64,000 nt of DNA from Pachypanchax playfairii (GCA_006937955.1 SSNP01000052.1:41368-105367); one strand, 5' to 3'; positions 1 to 9,126 are shown, numbered from the stretch's first letter. Translations and numbers: made by a program. The notes: a model not told the origin generated them from the sequence alone.

Positions 1-1150
1 TCAGGCTACACCTCAGCTGTGAGGTGCTAGCATCACTAACAACAAGAGAACATTACACCAACAGACCTTGTAGAACTTAATCCCCGTCGCCTTTGTCACC
101 TGGACCCAGTTAGTGTCGTGTTCGAGTGTCCCGGCGTGGGTGTGTTGTTGTTGTTATGTAGTATACAACAGGTCATGGAGAGACACGTAAGTGACATGGA
201 ACCTGAAGACCTTCAGACATTCAGGTCGACACCTTAGAATCTCAGTTTAACTAGTTCTAAATAATTCTGCTTCAGCAGTTAAGATGAAGTTATGAATTAG
301 TAACACTCTCCATGTCCAAGTCTAAATGTTTTTACTTAATGAAAATACAAATAAAAGACCAGAGTACTCTCAGGTAACGATGTTTAAAACCTACAACTAA
401 AATTAGGATTTATTATTAAGCTGTTTGAGCAGTGGAATATTTGATATCTGGTGTTTCTCTGTTTGTTGTTTGAGTTCTACGTCTGTGTCCAACAATGAAG
501 GGATAGAATTACTGGTGTTCAGCTCAGGAATCAGTTACTCTGCAAACAGGGCGTGTCTGTGTGGAACATACCTGAGGTAAGTACAGATCACACCTGAGAA
601 CAGTGTCTCTAAGCAACTCTTTGCAATCAGCTTCCAAACCTTTGATCTATTAGTTTGTTGCAGCTGAAAATGTTTTGTCCTTCACACACACCCTTCATGT
701 AAAATGAGAACACTCTTTGCCCAGTTTGATTCATTCCTTTATAAAACTGGACCAACTGACACTCAGATTTCAAAATAAAATCACCTTTGAGACTAATAAA
801 CACCCTCCAGACTGACATCAGTTAAACAAAAACACAACGAACGGCAGCAGATTGCCAACTAACAGGAAGGTAAAGAAAAACACATTCAAATTTGAAAGTG
901 TTAGTAAAATACATTTTTATTAAATAATAAATGTGTTTAACATAAAATGAACTTGTTAATGTGAACAGAGTCACGGCAGGAGGAGAACCAAGAAGGGAAG
1001 CTGTAAAAAAACACACAAAATAAGAGATTCAACATAACCGAACACAAAAATCCTTCAAGAATAAAATAAATACAAAACATACAGCATAAAATCTATAAAG
1101 TAAATAAAAGCAAGATTCAAATCAAGACCATCAAAACTCACGGACTCCTC
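1..1150. other. Intergenic, no gene recognised
   Basis: AT-rich DNA with only short open frames of up to about 64 codons, none with a recognisable domain. I see no RNA gene and no clear repeat here. A minus-strand frame at about 20-165 is open for under 50 codons and ends in a hydrophobic stretch, but there is not enough to call an exon. Confidence 0.6.
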
Positions 1151-1162
1151 AAGGGTCATTAT

Positions 1163-1680
1163 GTGAGGTGTGTGGAGCACAGGGCTCCAGGGGAAATTAT
1201 TTGGAACTCCTCACGGTCTTCCTAGTCCTGAGGTGTTTCCCACCGTTCCTCACTGGCCATCATGTCCTACTGAGGACGGACAACATCACTACGGTGGCCT
1301 ATATAAACCACCAGGGAGTTACACATGTTGGAACGCAGACTGATCCTGTGGTGCAGCAGGTGTTTCCTTTCAATCAGGGCCACCCACGTCCCGGGTGTCC
1401 TGAATCGGGGGACGGACCTGTTGTCCAGGGGAACTCCCTTGTACAGGGACTGAACTCCAGCTGTAATGGTCTGATGTGGACCTGGTTCGGCCGCGCAGCA
1501 GTAGATCTTTTCACGTCCAAAGAGAATTCTCAGTGCCCACTGTCCCTTCTTAATAAACGATCAGGATCCTCCGCTCGGCGTGGACGCGCTGGCGCACGAG
1601 TGGCCTCGGGACCTGCTTCATGCGTTTCCCCCAGTGGCGCTGATACCCCCTACATTGCTCAGGATATGTGTTTAGCACCA
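1163..1680 (+). pseudogene. DIRS-like RNase H domain and linker, broken
   Basis: This is the C-terminal part of a DIRS polyprotein. A GVWST-like peptide in one frame gives way to an open frame from about 1190 that reads NYLELLTVFL, then HHVLLRTDNITTVAYINHQG. That is the conserved RNase H block, with an Asp in RTDN. The linker ALAHEWPRDLLHAFPPVALI (about 1590-1650) lies in another frame and ends at a TAG near 1678. These frame changes mean no functional product. Family knowledge supplies the domain name; the peptides are read directly from the sequence. A different retroelement class is unlikely because the tyrosine recombinase follows directly downstream. Confidence 0.72.
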
Positions 1681-1841
1681 TACACTTGTGCTGGTGGCCC
1701 CTCACTGGCCCGCCATGCATTGGATGGTGGACATTTTCCAGCTCCTGAGGGGCCAAACTTGGTAACTGCCACCTCGCAGGTATCTGGTGTCTCAGGCGGG
1801 GGAACAATTTTCCACCCGCGTCCAGAGCGTCTAGCCCTGTG

Positions 1842-2886
1842 GGTCTGGCTTGTGAGTGGCTCAGCTTAGAGGCAGCAGGACTGCCTCCAGTGGTCGTTCA
1901 GACTATCCAGAATGCTGAAGCCCCCTCCTTTAGGTCCCTATATGACTCAAAATGGAGGGTGTTTGAGGCCTGGTGCCAAGGTAGAGATTTCCTGTCTTTC
2001 CAGTTCCCGGTAGACGCCATCTTGTCCTTTTTGCAAGTGTTGCTGGACAAAAAGAAAGCGTTTTCCACAATAAAGGTGTACCTGGTTCCTATTTCTGCCT
2101 GCCATGTAGGTTTTGGGAAGAAACTGGCAAGCCAACACCCCCTGGTGTGCAGATGTATGAAGGGAGCACGCAGACTTCTACCTGTGCCTCCGTCTTTGGT
2201 GCCCTCTTGGGATCTGTCCCTGAAGCTGAAAGGGGTTTCAGAACCTCTGTTTGAACCAGTAGATGACATTGACCTTAAGTCTCTGTCACGTAAGGTGGTG
2301 TTGCTTCTGACTCTGGTGTCAGCCAAGCGGGTCAGTGATATGCAGGCGCGCTCTGTGCACCCATCCTGCATTCGGTTTGTACCGGATGATGTGAGGGTGT
2401 CTCTGAAGACCAACCCAGCTTTTGTTCCTAAAGTGGTGGGCTCTTTTTCTCCCACTGTTATCACAGCTTTCTCCCTGCTGCCTTTCTCCTCACCTGAGGA
2501 GGAGCGGTGTGTCCAGTCCATCTCCTGAGGGCATATGTGGACAGGACAAAGAGTCGCCGCAGGAGTGACCAGCTCTCCGTGTCGTGGGGTAGACCCTGTA
2601 AGGGCAAGCCCGTGACAACTGGGCTCCACTGGATTGTGGAGGCTGTAAGGTTGGCTTATTCCTGCCAAAGCCTGCACCCGTTGGGCTTAGGGCCCATTCC
2701 ACCTGGGGCCTGTCTGCATCCTGGGCCCTCTTTAGGGGGCCGTCTGTCCAGGAGAGTTGTGCTGCAGCAAGGTGGACGTCTCCACTCGCTTTCACACGGT
2801 TCTATAAATTGGACATTTTGGCCCCTGCGATGACTCACGCTGTTCTGGGCGTGGGGTCCCGAGCGGGTCAGAACGTCTCCCTGTGA
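1842..2886 (+). pseudogene. DIRS-like tyrosine recombinase, frameshifted
   Basis: A tyrosine recombinase of DIRS type, which would insert the circular cDNA. The N-terminal, SAM-like half is open from about 1842 to 2528 and contains FRSLYDSKWRVFEAWC near its start and LVSAKRVSDMQ, which should carry the first catalytic arginine, near 2315-2345. The frame then shifts at about 2510 to LRAYVDRTKSRRRSDQL, and shifts again before 2690. The final segment holds the second catalytic box as His-Ser-Thr-Trp (2695-2706), where family members normally have an arginine in the fourth position. The candidate catalytic tyrosine survives in FYKLD (codon 2803-2805), and the frame ends at 2884-2886. The frameshifts and the missing arginine argue for a dead copy. 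Confidence 0.75.
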
Positions 2887-2995
2887 GGGTTGGTGGTCAC
2901 CGGATAAGCTGTCTGGCAATACGGGAGTCTTGATATCCCATAGTGAGACATGTTACTCAGAGAACCGGGATTACGATAGTAACCTAAAGTTTTAC

Positions 2996-3598
2996 TGAGA
3001 GGATGAAGCTGAAGAGGTGCAACACTTCCAGAAGAAGTTCTCTATGTTCTCAGTCATAGTTTCACTAAAAAGAGATAAAATCTGTTTCTTTGTGCAACTC
3101 CAAAGATTTCAACCAAAACCTGGAACCCATAAATGAAATGAGTTACTGTGTGGGAGAACCTGCATTATCTGACATCAAAACAGAACCAACTAAATCCCAA
3201 AATACCTCTTATTATAAATCTGTACTTCAAAAGTACCAAGTGTTCATATTTAATAGATCTTTACTTTCTAGTAAAACTTTAACTTTTCTAGTTTTTTAGT
3301 AAAAACACGACTGGTTTGTGCAAATATATGAATTTATATAAAATCTTATTACAATACGTCCCTGAAACAGTTCCACCATCATAAACCCATGTGACATGAA
3401 CATGTTAAGGTCATGCCTTCAGTTCCTCTCTGTAAAACACATTTAATGATATTTAATGAACATGAAGCTGCTTAGCAGACGTCTGAACGTCGTCTTGTTC
3501 CCGCCCGTAAAACAAATACCAGCTTTATGAGGATAAACTCTGTATCTGGAGCAGCAAACAACATGTTCACTGGAGGAATGATGAAACATTTAGGAAGA
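2996..3598. other. Intergenic, no gene recognised
   Basis: AT-rich spacer between the DIRS relic and the Tc1-like element. One 69-codon open frame (3090-3299) has no recognisable domain. I see no repeat or RNA gene. Confidence 0.6.
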
Positions 3599-3600
3599 TA

Positions 3601-3629
3601 CACTCACCGGCCACTTTATTAGGTACACC
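3601..3629 (+). repeat. Left terminal inverted repeat of the 1,220-bp Tc1-like element
   Basis: Perfect 29-bp match to the reverse complement of 4792-4820. It is preceded by TA at 3599-3600. Confidence 0.93.
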
Positions 3630-3748
3630 TGTCCAACTGCTCGTTAACACTTAATTTCTAATCAGCCAATCACATGGCGGCAACTCAGTGCATTTAGGCA
3701 TGTACACATGGTCAAGACAATCTCCTGCAGTTCAAACCGAGCATCAGT

Positions 3749-4788
3749 ATGGGGAAGAAAGGTGATTTGAGTGACTTTGAACGTGGCATGGTTGTTGGTG
3801 CCAGAATGGCTGGTCTGAGTATTTCAGAAACTGCTGATCTACTGGGATTTTCACGCACAACCATCTCTAGGGTTTACAGAGAATGGTCCGAAAAAGAAAA
3901 AATATCCAGTGAGCGGCAGTTCTGTGGGCGGAAATGCCTTGTTGATGCCAGAGGTCAGAGGAGAATGGCCAGACTGGTTCGAGCTGATAGAAAGGCAACA
4001 GTGACTCAAATAACCACTCGTTACAACCAAGGTAGGCAGAAGAGCATCTCTGAACGCACAGTACGTCCAACTTTGAGGCAGATGGGCTACAGCAGCAGAA
4101 GACCACGCCGGGTGCCACTCCTTTCAGCTAAGAACAGGAAACTGAGGCTACAATTTGCACAAGCTCATCGAAATTGGACAATAGAAGATTGGAAAAACGT
4201 TGCCTGGTCTGATGAGTCTCGATTTCTGCTGCGACATTCGGATGGTAGGGTCAGAATTTGGCGTCAACAACATGAAAGCATGGATCCATCCTGCCTTGTA
4301 TCAACGGTTCAGGCTGGTGGTGGTGGTGTAATGATGTGGGGAATATTTTCTTGGCACTCTTTGGGCCCCTTGGTACCAATTGAGCATCGTTACAACGCCA
4401 CAGCCTACCTGAGTATTGTTGCTGACCATGTCCATCCCTTTATGACCACAATGTACCCAACTTCTGATGGCTACTTTCAGCAGGATAATGCGCCATGTCA
4501 TAAAGCTGGAATCATCTCGGACTGGTTTCTTGAACATGACAATGAGTTCACTGTACTCAAATGGCCTCCACAGTCACCAGATCTCAATCCAATAGAGCAT
4601 CTTGGGATGTGGTGGAACGGGAGATTCGCATCATGGATGTGCAGCCGACAAATCTGCACCAACTGTGTGATGCCATCATGTCAATATGGACCAAACTCTC
4701 TGAGGAATGCTTCCAGCACCTTGTTGAATCTATGCCACGAAGAATTGAGGCAGTTCTGAAGGCAAAAGGGGGTCCAACCCGTTACTAG
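3749..4788 (+). pseudogene. Tc1-like transposase, inactivated by a one-base deletion
   Basis: DDE transposase that would bind the element ends and catalyse excision and integration. The ATG at 3749 gives MGKKGDLSDFERG, then a paired-like helix-turn-helix region (about residues 1-115). The catalytic core has Asp155 in WSDESRF, Asp246 in QQDNAPCH and Glu283 in PDLNPIEHL, so the last two are separated by 36 residues. Just after that Glu, near 4603, one base is missing compared with the expected IEHLW reading. The annotated frame then runs into unrelated sequence and stops at 4759. The correct C-terminus continues in the next frame from about 4605 to the stop at 4788 (DVVEREIR... to GPTRY). All three catalytic residues precede the break, but the C-terminal 60 or so residues are lost in the shifted frame. 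Confidence 0.9.
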
Positions 4789-4791
4789 CAT

Positions 4792-4820
4792 GGTGTACCT
4801 AATAAAGTGGCCGGTGAGTG
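4792..4820 (+). repeat. Right terminal inverted repeat of the 1,220-bp Tc1-like element
   Basis: Reverse complement of 3601-3629, perfect over 29 bp. It is followed by TA at 4821-4822. Confidence 0.93.
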
Positions 4821-4822
4821 TA

Positions 4823-5290
4823 TAATCTCAGTGAGAGCTGCTATAATCTGAGATTCTAATCTGCAGATTACAAATCCACTGATTCTAAAACACACGGCAT
4901 CAGTGAGACAGAGCAGGTTAACCAGGTAACTCTATATTCAGGGTCACATGACCACCTGGGACAAACACCCCCAAATTAAAGCACCATATAAAACTTTTTA
5001 CAGCTTTACAGAAGTCAGATCATGTTTACAGTCTCATAACTGATGTTTGAGTATTTCTATGGGTTTGTTGTGTTTTAGTTATCTGGTTTTAATAAAATAC
5101 ATCAACTAACAGCTGATTGTGACATCATCTCCCACCTCTGGGAGGCTATTAGATGTGTAAAAACTGTTATATATGACTGAGTCCAAAGTTCTGGTTCAGT
5201 CCTGATCCTGGTGTTACATCAATGATTCACTTCATTTATAATCTCCATCACTTGTGACGTTTTACATACAAATACTTTTCAGGTTTTCTG
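4823..5290. other. Intergenic, no gene recognised
   Basis: AT-rich spacer. I see no open frame of note, no repeat and no RNA gene. Confidence 0.6.
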
Positions 5291-5292
5291 TA

Positions 5293-5835
5293 ACGCTTCC
5301 ACCACGTCAACACGCTGCAGTCCCTGACACGTCCACCGTGTCCACGCGCTGCAGTCCCTGACGCGTCCACCACGTCAACACGCTGCAGTCCCTGACACGT
5401 CCACCGTGTCCACGCGCTGCAGTCCCTGACGCGTCCACCATGTCAACGCGCTGCAGTCCCTGACGCGTCCACCGTGTCCACGCGCTGCAGTCCCTGACGC
5501 GTCCACCATGTCAACACGCTGCAGTCCCTGACACGTCCACCATGTCAACACGCTGCAGTCCCTGACGCGTCCACCGTGTCCACGCGCTGCAGTCCCTGAC
5601 GCGTCCACCGTGTCCACGCGCTGCAGTCCCTGACGCGTCCACCATGTCAACACGCTGCAGTCCCTGACACGTCCACCGTGTCAACACGCTGCAGTCCCTG
5701 ACGCGTCCACCGTGTCCACGCGCTGCAGTCCCTGACGCGTCCACCGTGTCCACGCGCTGCAGTCCCTGACGCGTCCACCGTGTCCACGCGCTGCAGTCCC
5801 TGACGCGTCCACCGTGTCCACGCGCTGCAGTCTCT
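5293..5835. repeat. 34-bp CpG-rich minisatellite, about 16 copies
   Basis: A head-to-tail array with a period of 34 bp, measured between successive cgctgcag words (5313, 5347 and so on). Each unit holds a ctgcag word, a (g)acgcgtcc or (g)acacgtcc word and a ccaccgtgtcc or ccaccatgtc word. Unit differences are mostly CG against CA, as expected from decay of methylated CpG. The period is not a multiple of three, so the open minus-strand frames here have a 34-residue repeat and are not credible proteins. The array lies just downstream of the presumed 3' end of the minus-strand TMEM238-like gene. A second partial copy sits at 9001-9078 across the gap. Confidence 0.93.
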
Positions 5836-5880
5836 CTTCAGTTGTCCTGGCACCACAGACTGACGGCTGATTAAACCCAT

Positions 5881-5886
5881 TTTATT
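5881..5886 (-). promoter_or_regulatory. Candidate poly(A) signal for the TMEM238-like gene
   Basis: TTTATT on the plus strand reads AATAAA on the minus strand, about 650 bp downstream of the TMEM238-like stop codon. If used, transcripts would end near the edge of the 34-bp array, and the hairpin at 6387-6453 would lie in the 3' UTR. The hexamer is common in AT-rich DNA, so this is tentative. The duplicate copy is at 9127-9132. Confidence 0.35.
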
Positions 5887-6224
5887 TTAATTTGATTTAA
5901 ATTTATCACCCATCACTGCTGATACTGTCAGACATCAGACGCAGTTCACTGTCCCACACTCGCTAAGGTGACCCTCATTTCACACACAGTCCCATCTCAA
6001 AACCACAAGTCCAGTTGTATCAGAACCCAACCAGACCTGCAGCTGATGGATCGCCCTCCCTGGTAAACTCTACCTGATCCTTCAGCTGAGGGCGTCCAGC
6101 TAGCAGCTCACTAGCAAACTGACAGCTGACAGACCCAAATCCTTCAATACAAGCAGGTCACTGAAGGTCTTTCATAGAGACACAGATCATTTTAATGAGG
6201 ACTGGTGGAGGGGGCTCAGACAGG

Positions 6225-6256
6225 GTGTGTGCACGTGTGCGTGTGCACGTGTGTGA
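6225..6256. repeat. GT/CACGTG-rich simple repeat
   Basis: A short alternating purine-pyrimidine tract of GTGTG and GCACGTG words, lying in the presumed 3' UTR of the TMEM238-like gene. It recurs at about 9471-9502 in the duplicated segment. Confidence 0.7.
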
Positions 6257-6386
6257 GGGTGACAGTACCCCTGTAGCCTCATCATAGACAGTGACGATGA
6301 GTTACAGAGAACAACCACGTCTGAGGAATGTGATAAAGATCCACAGATCTTCAGGTGCTGCTGAGGGTTCTCAGTGATCCAGGTCT

Positions 6387-6453
6387 TGGTGATCCTGCTA
6401 GGCAGCTGGACTCCAACAAGGAAGAGGAGTCCAGTTTCCTAGCAGGATCACCA
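6387..6453. other. Strong hairpin (25 paired bases, 11-nt loop)
   Basis: An inverted repeat with a 16-bp outer stem (6387-6402 with 6438-6453, arms beginning tggtgatcctg and ending caggatcacca). A 3-by-3 internal loop follows (cag opposite ttt), then a 9-bp inner stem (6406-6414 with 6426-6434, ctggactcc with ggagtccag) and an 11-nt loop. All pairs are Watson-Crick. The size fits a pre-miRNA-like or cis-acting RNA fold, or a small foldback element. It lies about 85-150 bp downstream of the TMEM238-like stop codon, probably in its 3' UTR. No known family was recognised. Confidence 0.8.
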
Positions 6454-6535
6454 TTGAGGGATGTTTTTGGTAAAGCACCGTGACAAACTAGAACACAGGT
6501 GAACAGAACGTGCAGGTGAGATACGCACCGTGGGG

Positions 6536-7096
6536 TCAGAGAAGCCTCTCTGCGTGTGTTTGTTGGGTCAAGATCTCTTCAGATCCTGTCAGGTACCCCG
6601 GGTCCCCGGTCTTGTCAGATGGAAATGTGGACTCACTCACTCCATCAAAGCCCTTGTTGTCGTGACACGGTGTCGCGGCTCCGTTGCCACTGTCTTCCCA
6701 CCTGACCCGCGGCAGCGCGTGGACGCGCACGGTCCCGTTCAGCTCCTTCTCCATGTTCTCCTTGTGTTTCTGCTCTCCTACTTCCAGGGTCTTCACGCCG
6801 TCCGTGGAGAGCCTCCCGGACAGTTTCCTGGTCCACTGCGTGAAGCTCATGTCCACTGAACTCTTCACGTCCACGGCCGCGTAAAGCTGCACGTTTCCCA
6901 TGTACCATAAAACCCACCACACCAAGCTGAAGAAGATGACAATGGAGCCCGTGTAGATCAGGAAATCACCGTAGAAGCGACCGTTCAGGTGAAGGTTCCC
7001 GAAAATCCCAACCAGGAGCACGACCAGCCCGGCAGCATCGAAGATGAGGGCGAGGAAGAGCAGGTGCGCGCAGTTCCCCCTGCAGCTGTGGGCCAT
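6536..7096 (-). CDS. tmem238: TMEM238-like two-pass membrane protein
   Basis: A 186-residue protein starting at MAHSCRGNCAHLLF (ATG at 7096-7094). The frame stays open to an ATG at 7186, but the extra 30 residues are poorly hydrophobic and look like 5' UTR, so the inner Met, right before the conserved region, is chosen. Two membrane segments are visible at about residues 11-33 (LLFLALIFDAAGLVVLLVGIF) and 43-65 (GDFLIYTGSIVIFFSLVWWVL). They are joined by a short NLHLNGRFY loop, the hallmark I associate with the TMEM238 family. The tail from about residue 70 is polar and charged. The gene appears intact in one coding exon. The family's function is not established. A GC-box-like GGGCGTGGCC lies about 60-70 bp upstream on the same strand. 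An identical copy is at 9782-10342. Confidence 0.8.
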   Translation of the reverse strand: MAHSCRGNCAHLLFLALIFDAAGLVVLLVGIFGNLHLNGRFYGDFLIYTGSIVIFFSLVWWVLWYMGNVQLYAAVDVKSSVDMSFTQWTRKLSGRLSTDGVKTLEVGEQKHKENMEKELNGTVRVHALPRVRWEDSGNGAATPCHDNKGFDGVSESTFPSDKTGDPGYLTGSEEILTQQTHAERLL

Positions 7097-7715
7097 GTCT
7101 GCGCAGTGATGACTTAACGCGTCAAACTTACACCTGTAAGAGTTCACCTGCGTGCAGGCCACGCCCTTTTCAGGCCTAAACCCCACCTGCTGCGCTCACA
7201 GCACAGAGAGATGAGTTTGACTTGTAGAGCGAGAAAGAAACATTTCATGTTGAGGTGAAGCTGCAGGTCAGCAGGTAACAGCAGAGATCTGTATAGAGCA
7301 TTGACACATATACAGGTGTGGGGAAAGTATTTGCCCCCGTGACAGCAGCACCTGCTCACAGTGATAACAGGTGTGTTTACTTTCTGTAATGAGTTTTTAA
7401 AGTTACACAGGTAGCAGCTGGAGCTCTTATATTGTGTTTATTTTATAATGAACTGGTGAAGTCATGATGTCACAGGTAAAGTCTGGTCTTCACCATCTCC
7501 ACACTTCGGGCTTTTTATTTCCAGGTGTGTGTCTTAAATTTCCTGATCAGCCAGTTTATAAGTTTATGATGATTCAGTCAGTGAAGGAGGCTGAACAAGG
7601 CTTCATGAAGCTTCAAACCATTTTGGAACTTTGTATATAAAAATGGTTCAGCAGTTGAAGCTTCAGTCATGGAGCACCTGAGTACCACCTGCTGGCACAG
7701 TGTTTGTTGTACAGC
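7097..7715. other. Upstream flank of the TMEM238-like gene
   Basis: Presumed 5' UTR and promoter side of the minus-strand gene. The only motif noted is a GC-box-like word at 7157-7166. No TATA box could be placed with confidence, and I see no other gene. Confidence 0.5.
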
Positions 7716-7825
7716 TGAGCAGGTGAGCTGTAGGTAAGTAACAGGTTAGCTGCAGGACCTGCAGGTGAGTAACAGATTAGCTGCAGGTGAGTAACAGGTG
7801 AGCAGCAGGTGAGGAGAAGGTGAGC
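7716..7825 (+). repeat. Short imperfect tandem repeat rich in CAGGTGAG words
   Basis: Repeated gtgagtaaca, gttagctgcagg and gcaggtgag words produce about seven plus-strand matches to the 5' splice-site consensus (AGGTGAG or AGGTAAG) in roughly 110 bp. It lies between the TMEM238-like gene and the LINE relic and is repeated at about 10962-11071. Confidence 0.7.
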
Positions 7826-7831
7826 TGCTGA

Positions 7832-8486
7832 TTGATTCTTTTTACTATATATATATATATGTTACCGCTTGGTAAAATTATTAGACAACATGGTATAAAA
7901 TTCCATTTTTATGCTGATGATACTCAGTTATATCTATCAATGAAGCCTGATGAGACCAACCAGCTGCAGAGATTACAAACTTGTCTTAATGATGTAAAAC
8001 GTTGGATGACGCTTCATGTTTTGCTTTTAAATTCAGACAAGACAGACGTTCTGGTTCTGGTTCTGGTTCTGGTTTTTGGGCCTGAGAACCTTATAGGAAC
8101 AAGTTGTGTAGTAGAAGGTAAAGAACCTGGGTGTTATCTTTGACCAGGACATGTCCTTTAGTTCTCATATAAAGCATGTTACCATGACGACCTACTTCCA
8201 CCTGCGTAATGTTGATAAAATTAGGAGCATTTTGAATCAAAGAGATGCAGAAACTTTAGTTCATGTATTTATTACTTCTAGACTTGATTACTGTAATTCA
8301 TTATTATCAGGATGTTCTAATAGTTCTGTTAAAGACCTCCAGCTGATCCAAAATACTGCTGCCAGAGTTCTGATGAGAGTTAGAAGGAGAGACCATATTT
8401 CTCCTGTTTTAGCATCACTTCATTGGCTCCCTGTAAGGTCTAGAATAAAGTTTACATCTTTCTCTCAACTCCAAACTGACATTTAA
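7832..8486 (+). pseudogene. LINE reverse-transcriptase fragment (L2/CR1/Rex1-like)
   Basis: Part of a non-LTR retrotransposon ORF2. The first open piece (7832-8143) has HFYADDTQLYLSMKPDE, which contains the catalytic Y-A-D-D box of the reverse-transcriptase palm, followed by LLLNSDKTDVLVL. A frame change between 8143 and 8151 leads to the second piece. That carries YFHLRNVDKIRSIL, VFITSRLDYCNSLLSGC, LQLIQNTAARVL and RRDHISPVLASLHWLPV, the thumb-side motifs typical of L2/CR1-type fish LINEs. The fingers, the endonuclease and the 3' end are absent or unrecognisable. A (TA)n run just before 7860 and an expanded VLVLVLVLV stretch show local slippage. It is a dead fragment, with an identical copy at 11078-11732. 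Confidence 0.85.
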
Positions 8487-8990
8487 AGCAAACAATCCCC
8501 CTTTTCAGGTCATGTTTGACATATTTTCTTGCTCTTCATCTAATATAATCTAATAATTGTCACATTTCTGGTTATTCAACGCACATTCGGCCCTTTTTAC
8601 TCTTCCAGCTGGAACACATTGTTTCCAACAACCTCAACACCTCAGTTCTTCATCCAGGCAGAGAGGAGTAGTTATTGAATCTATCTATTCACACTCTAAA
8701 TGATTTCATGACTTATTAATCCTCCTGATTAACAAAGAGACATGGCAGATTACATGGATTTCCTTCAGTAAAGTCCTTCATGGTCTAAGATCTCTATTAT
8801 ATTCACATCTGCTGCAGAAAATTTAAATAAAACAGGACTGTGTATATGTTGATCTGCTAGATGGCGCCAGTCACCTGTAAACCCAACAGAACCAGCCTGG
8901 AGCACTGCATCGGACCGCACTGCATAACCACCGGTGATACCACTTGAACACTGTTAACAGACACACTGGGATTTATTTTCAGCTGTTTTT
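8487..8990. other. No gene; decayed sequence downstream of the LINE relic
   Basis: Possible degraded continuation of the LINE (a weak SSWNTLFP-like peptide near 8610), then AT-rich DNA. A CTCF-like core (ctgctagatggcgcc, 8854-8868) fits 13 of 15 positions of the vertebrate consensus CCASYAGRKGGCRSY. The sequence ends at the gap. Confidence 0.5.
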
Positions 8991-9000
8991 NNNNNNNNNN
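8991..9000. other. Assembly gap (10 Ns)
   Basis: Ten undetermined bases separate the two copies of the 3,236-bp segment. The fixed small size suggests a placeholder rather than a measured length. Confidence 0.99.
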
Positions 9001-9078
9001 CGCTGCAGTCCCTGACGCGTCCACCGTGTCCACGCGCTGCAGTCCCTGACGCGTCCACCGTGTCCACGCGCTGCAGTC
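9001..9078. repeat. 34-bp minisatellite, remnant of the array (second copy)
   Basis: The last two and a half units of the 34-bp array, identical to 5755-5832, beginning directly after the Ns. The true array may be longer than either copy shows. Confidence 0.9.
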
Positions 9079-9126
9079 TCTCTTCAGTTGTCCTGGCACC
9101 ACAGACTGACGGCTGATTAAACCCAT

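Larger units (their letters stand above)
1163..2995 (+). mobile_element. Decayed DIRS1-like tyrosine-recombinase retrotransposon, 5' truncated
   Basis: A relic of a DIRS-type retrotransposon. These elements encode a reverse transcriptase with RNase H and a tyrosine recombinase, and integrate without a DDE integrase. What remains starts inside the RNase H region: a GVWST-like peptide near 1170, then RTDNITTVAYINHQG near 1276-1320. It continues through the proline-rich linker (ALAHEWPRDLLHAFPP, about 1590-1640) into the recombinase (about 1842-2886). No reverse-transcriptase core lies upstream, so the element is 5' truncated. At least three frame changes and an in-frame stop break it. The 3' limit is approximate: the stretch at about 2935-2995 resembles the non-coding tail of fish DIRS elements as I remember them. 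Terminal or split repeats were not located. Confidence 0.8.
3601..4820 (+). mobile_element. Tc1/mariner-like transposon, 1,220 bp, DD36E type
   Basis: A full-length cut-and-paste element. The terminal inverted repeats match over 29 bp (3601-3629 and 4792-4820), beginning cactcaccgg on the left and ending ccggtgagtg on the right. A TA dinucleotide flanks each side (3599-3600, 4821-4822), as expected for a Tc1/mariner target duplication. It carries one transposase frame on the plus strand starting at 3749. The spacing between the second Asp and the catalytic Glu is 36 residues, counted directly. That fits the DD36E group described in animals rather than classical DD34E Tc1. The clean termini suggest a fairly recent insertion, but the coding region has lost one base. 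Confidence 0.92.
5755..8990. other. Duplicated segment, first copy (ends at assembly gap)
   Basis: This 3,236-bp stretch recurs at 9001-12236 with a constant offset of 3,246. No difference was found wherever I compared the two, and the translated frames are identical. The first copy runs up to base 8990 directly before ten Ns; the second starts directly after them. Exact coincidence with the gap favours two overlapping contig ends that were joined without merging. A true, very recent tandem duplication is the alternative. Confidence 0.9.

Noticed and set aside
20..165. Minus-strand reading frame ending in a hydrophobic stretch
   Set aside because: Fewer than 50 codons, no start, no recognisable family and no clear splice sites.
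627..818. 63-codon minus-strand open frame
   Set aside because: No recognisable domain and no supporting signals; expected by chance in this much sequence.
7312..7342. Possible Tc1 inverted-repeat fragment (gtggggaaagtatttgcccc)
   Set aside because: Resembles the end of some fish Tc1 elements, but only about 25 bases match and there is no partner end or transposase sequence nearby.
8857..9126. 89-codon minus-strand frame crossing the Ns
   Set aside because: Joins 34-bp repeat sequence to unrelated DNA across undetermined bases; the frame cannot be trusted.
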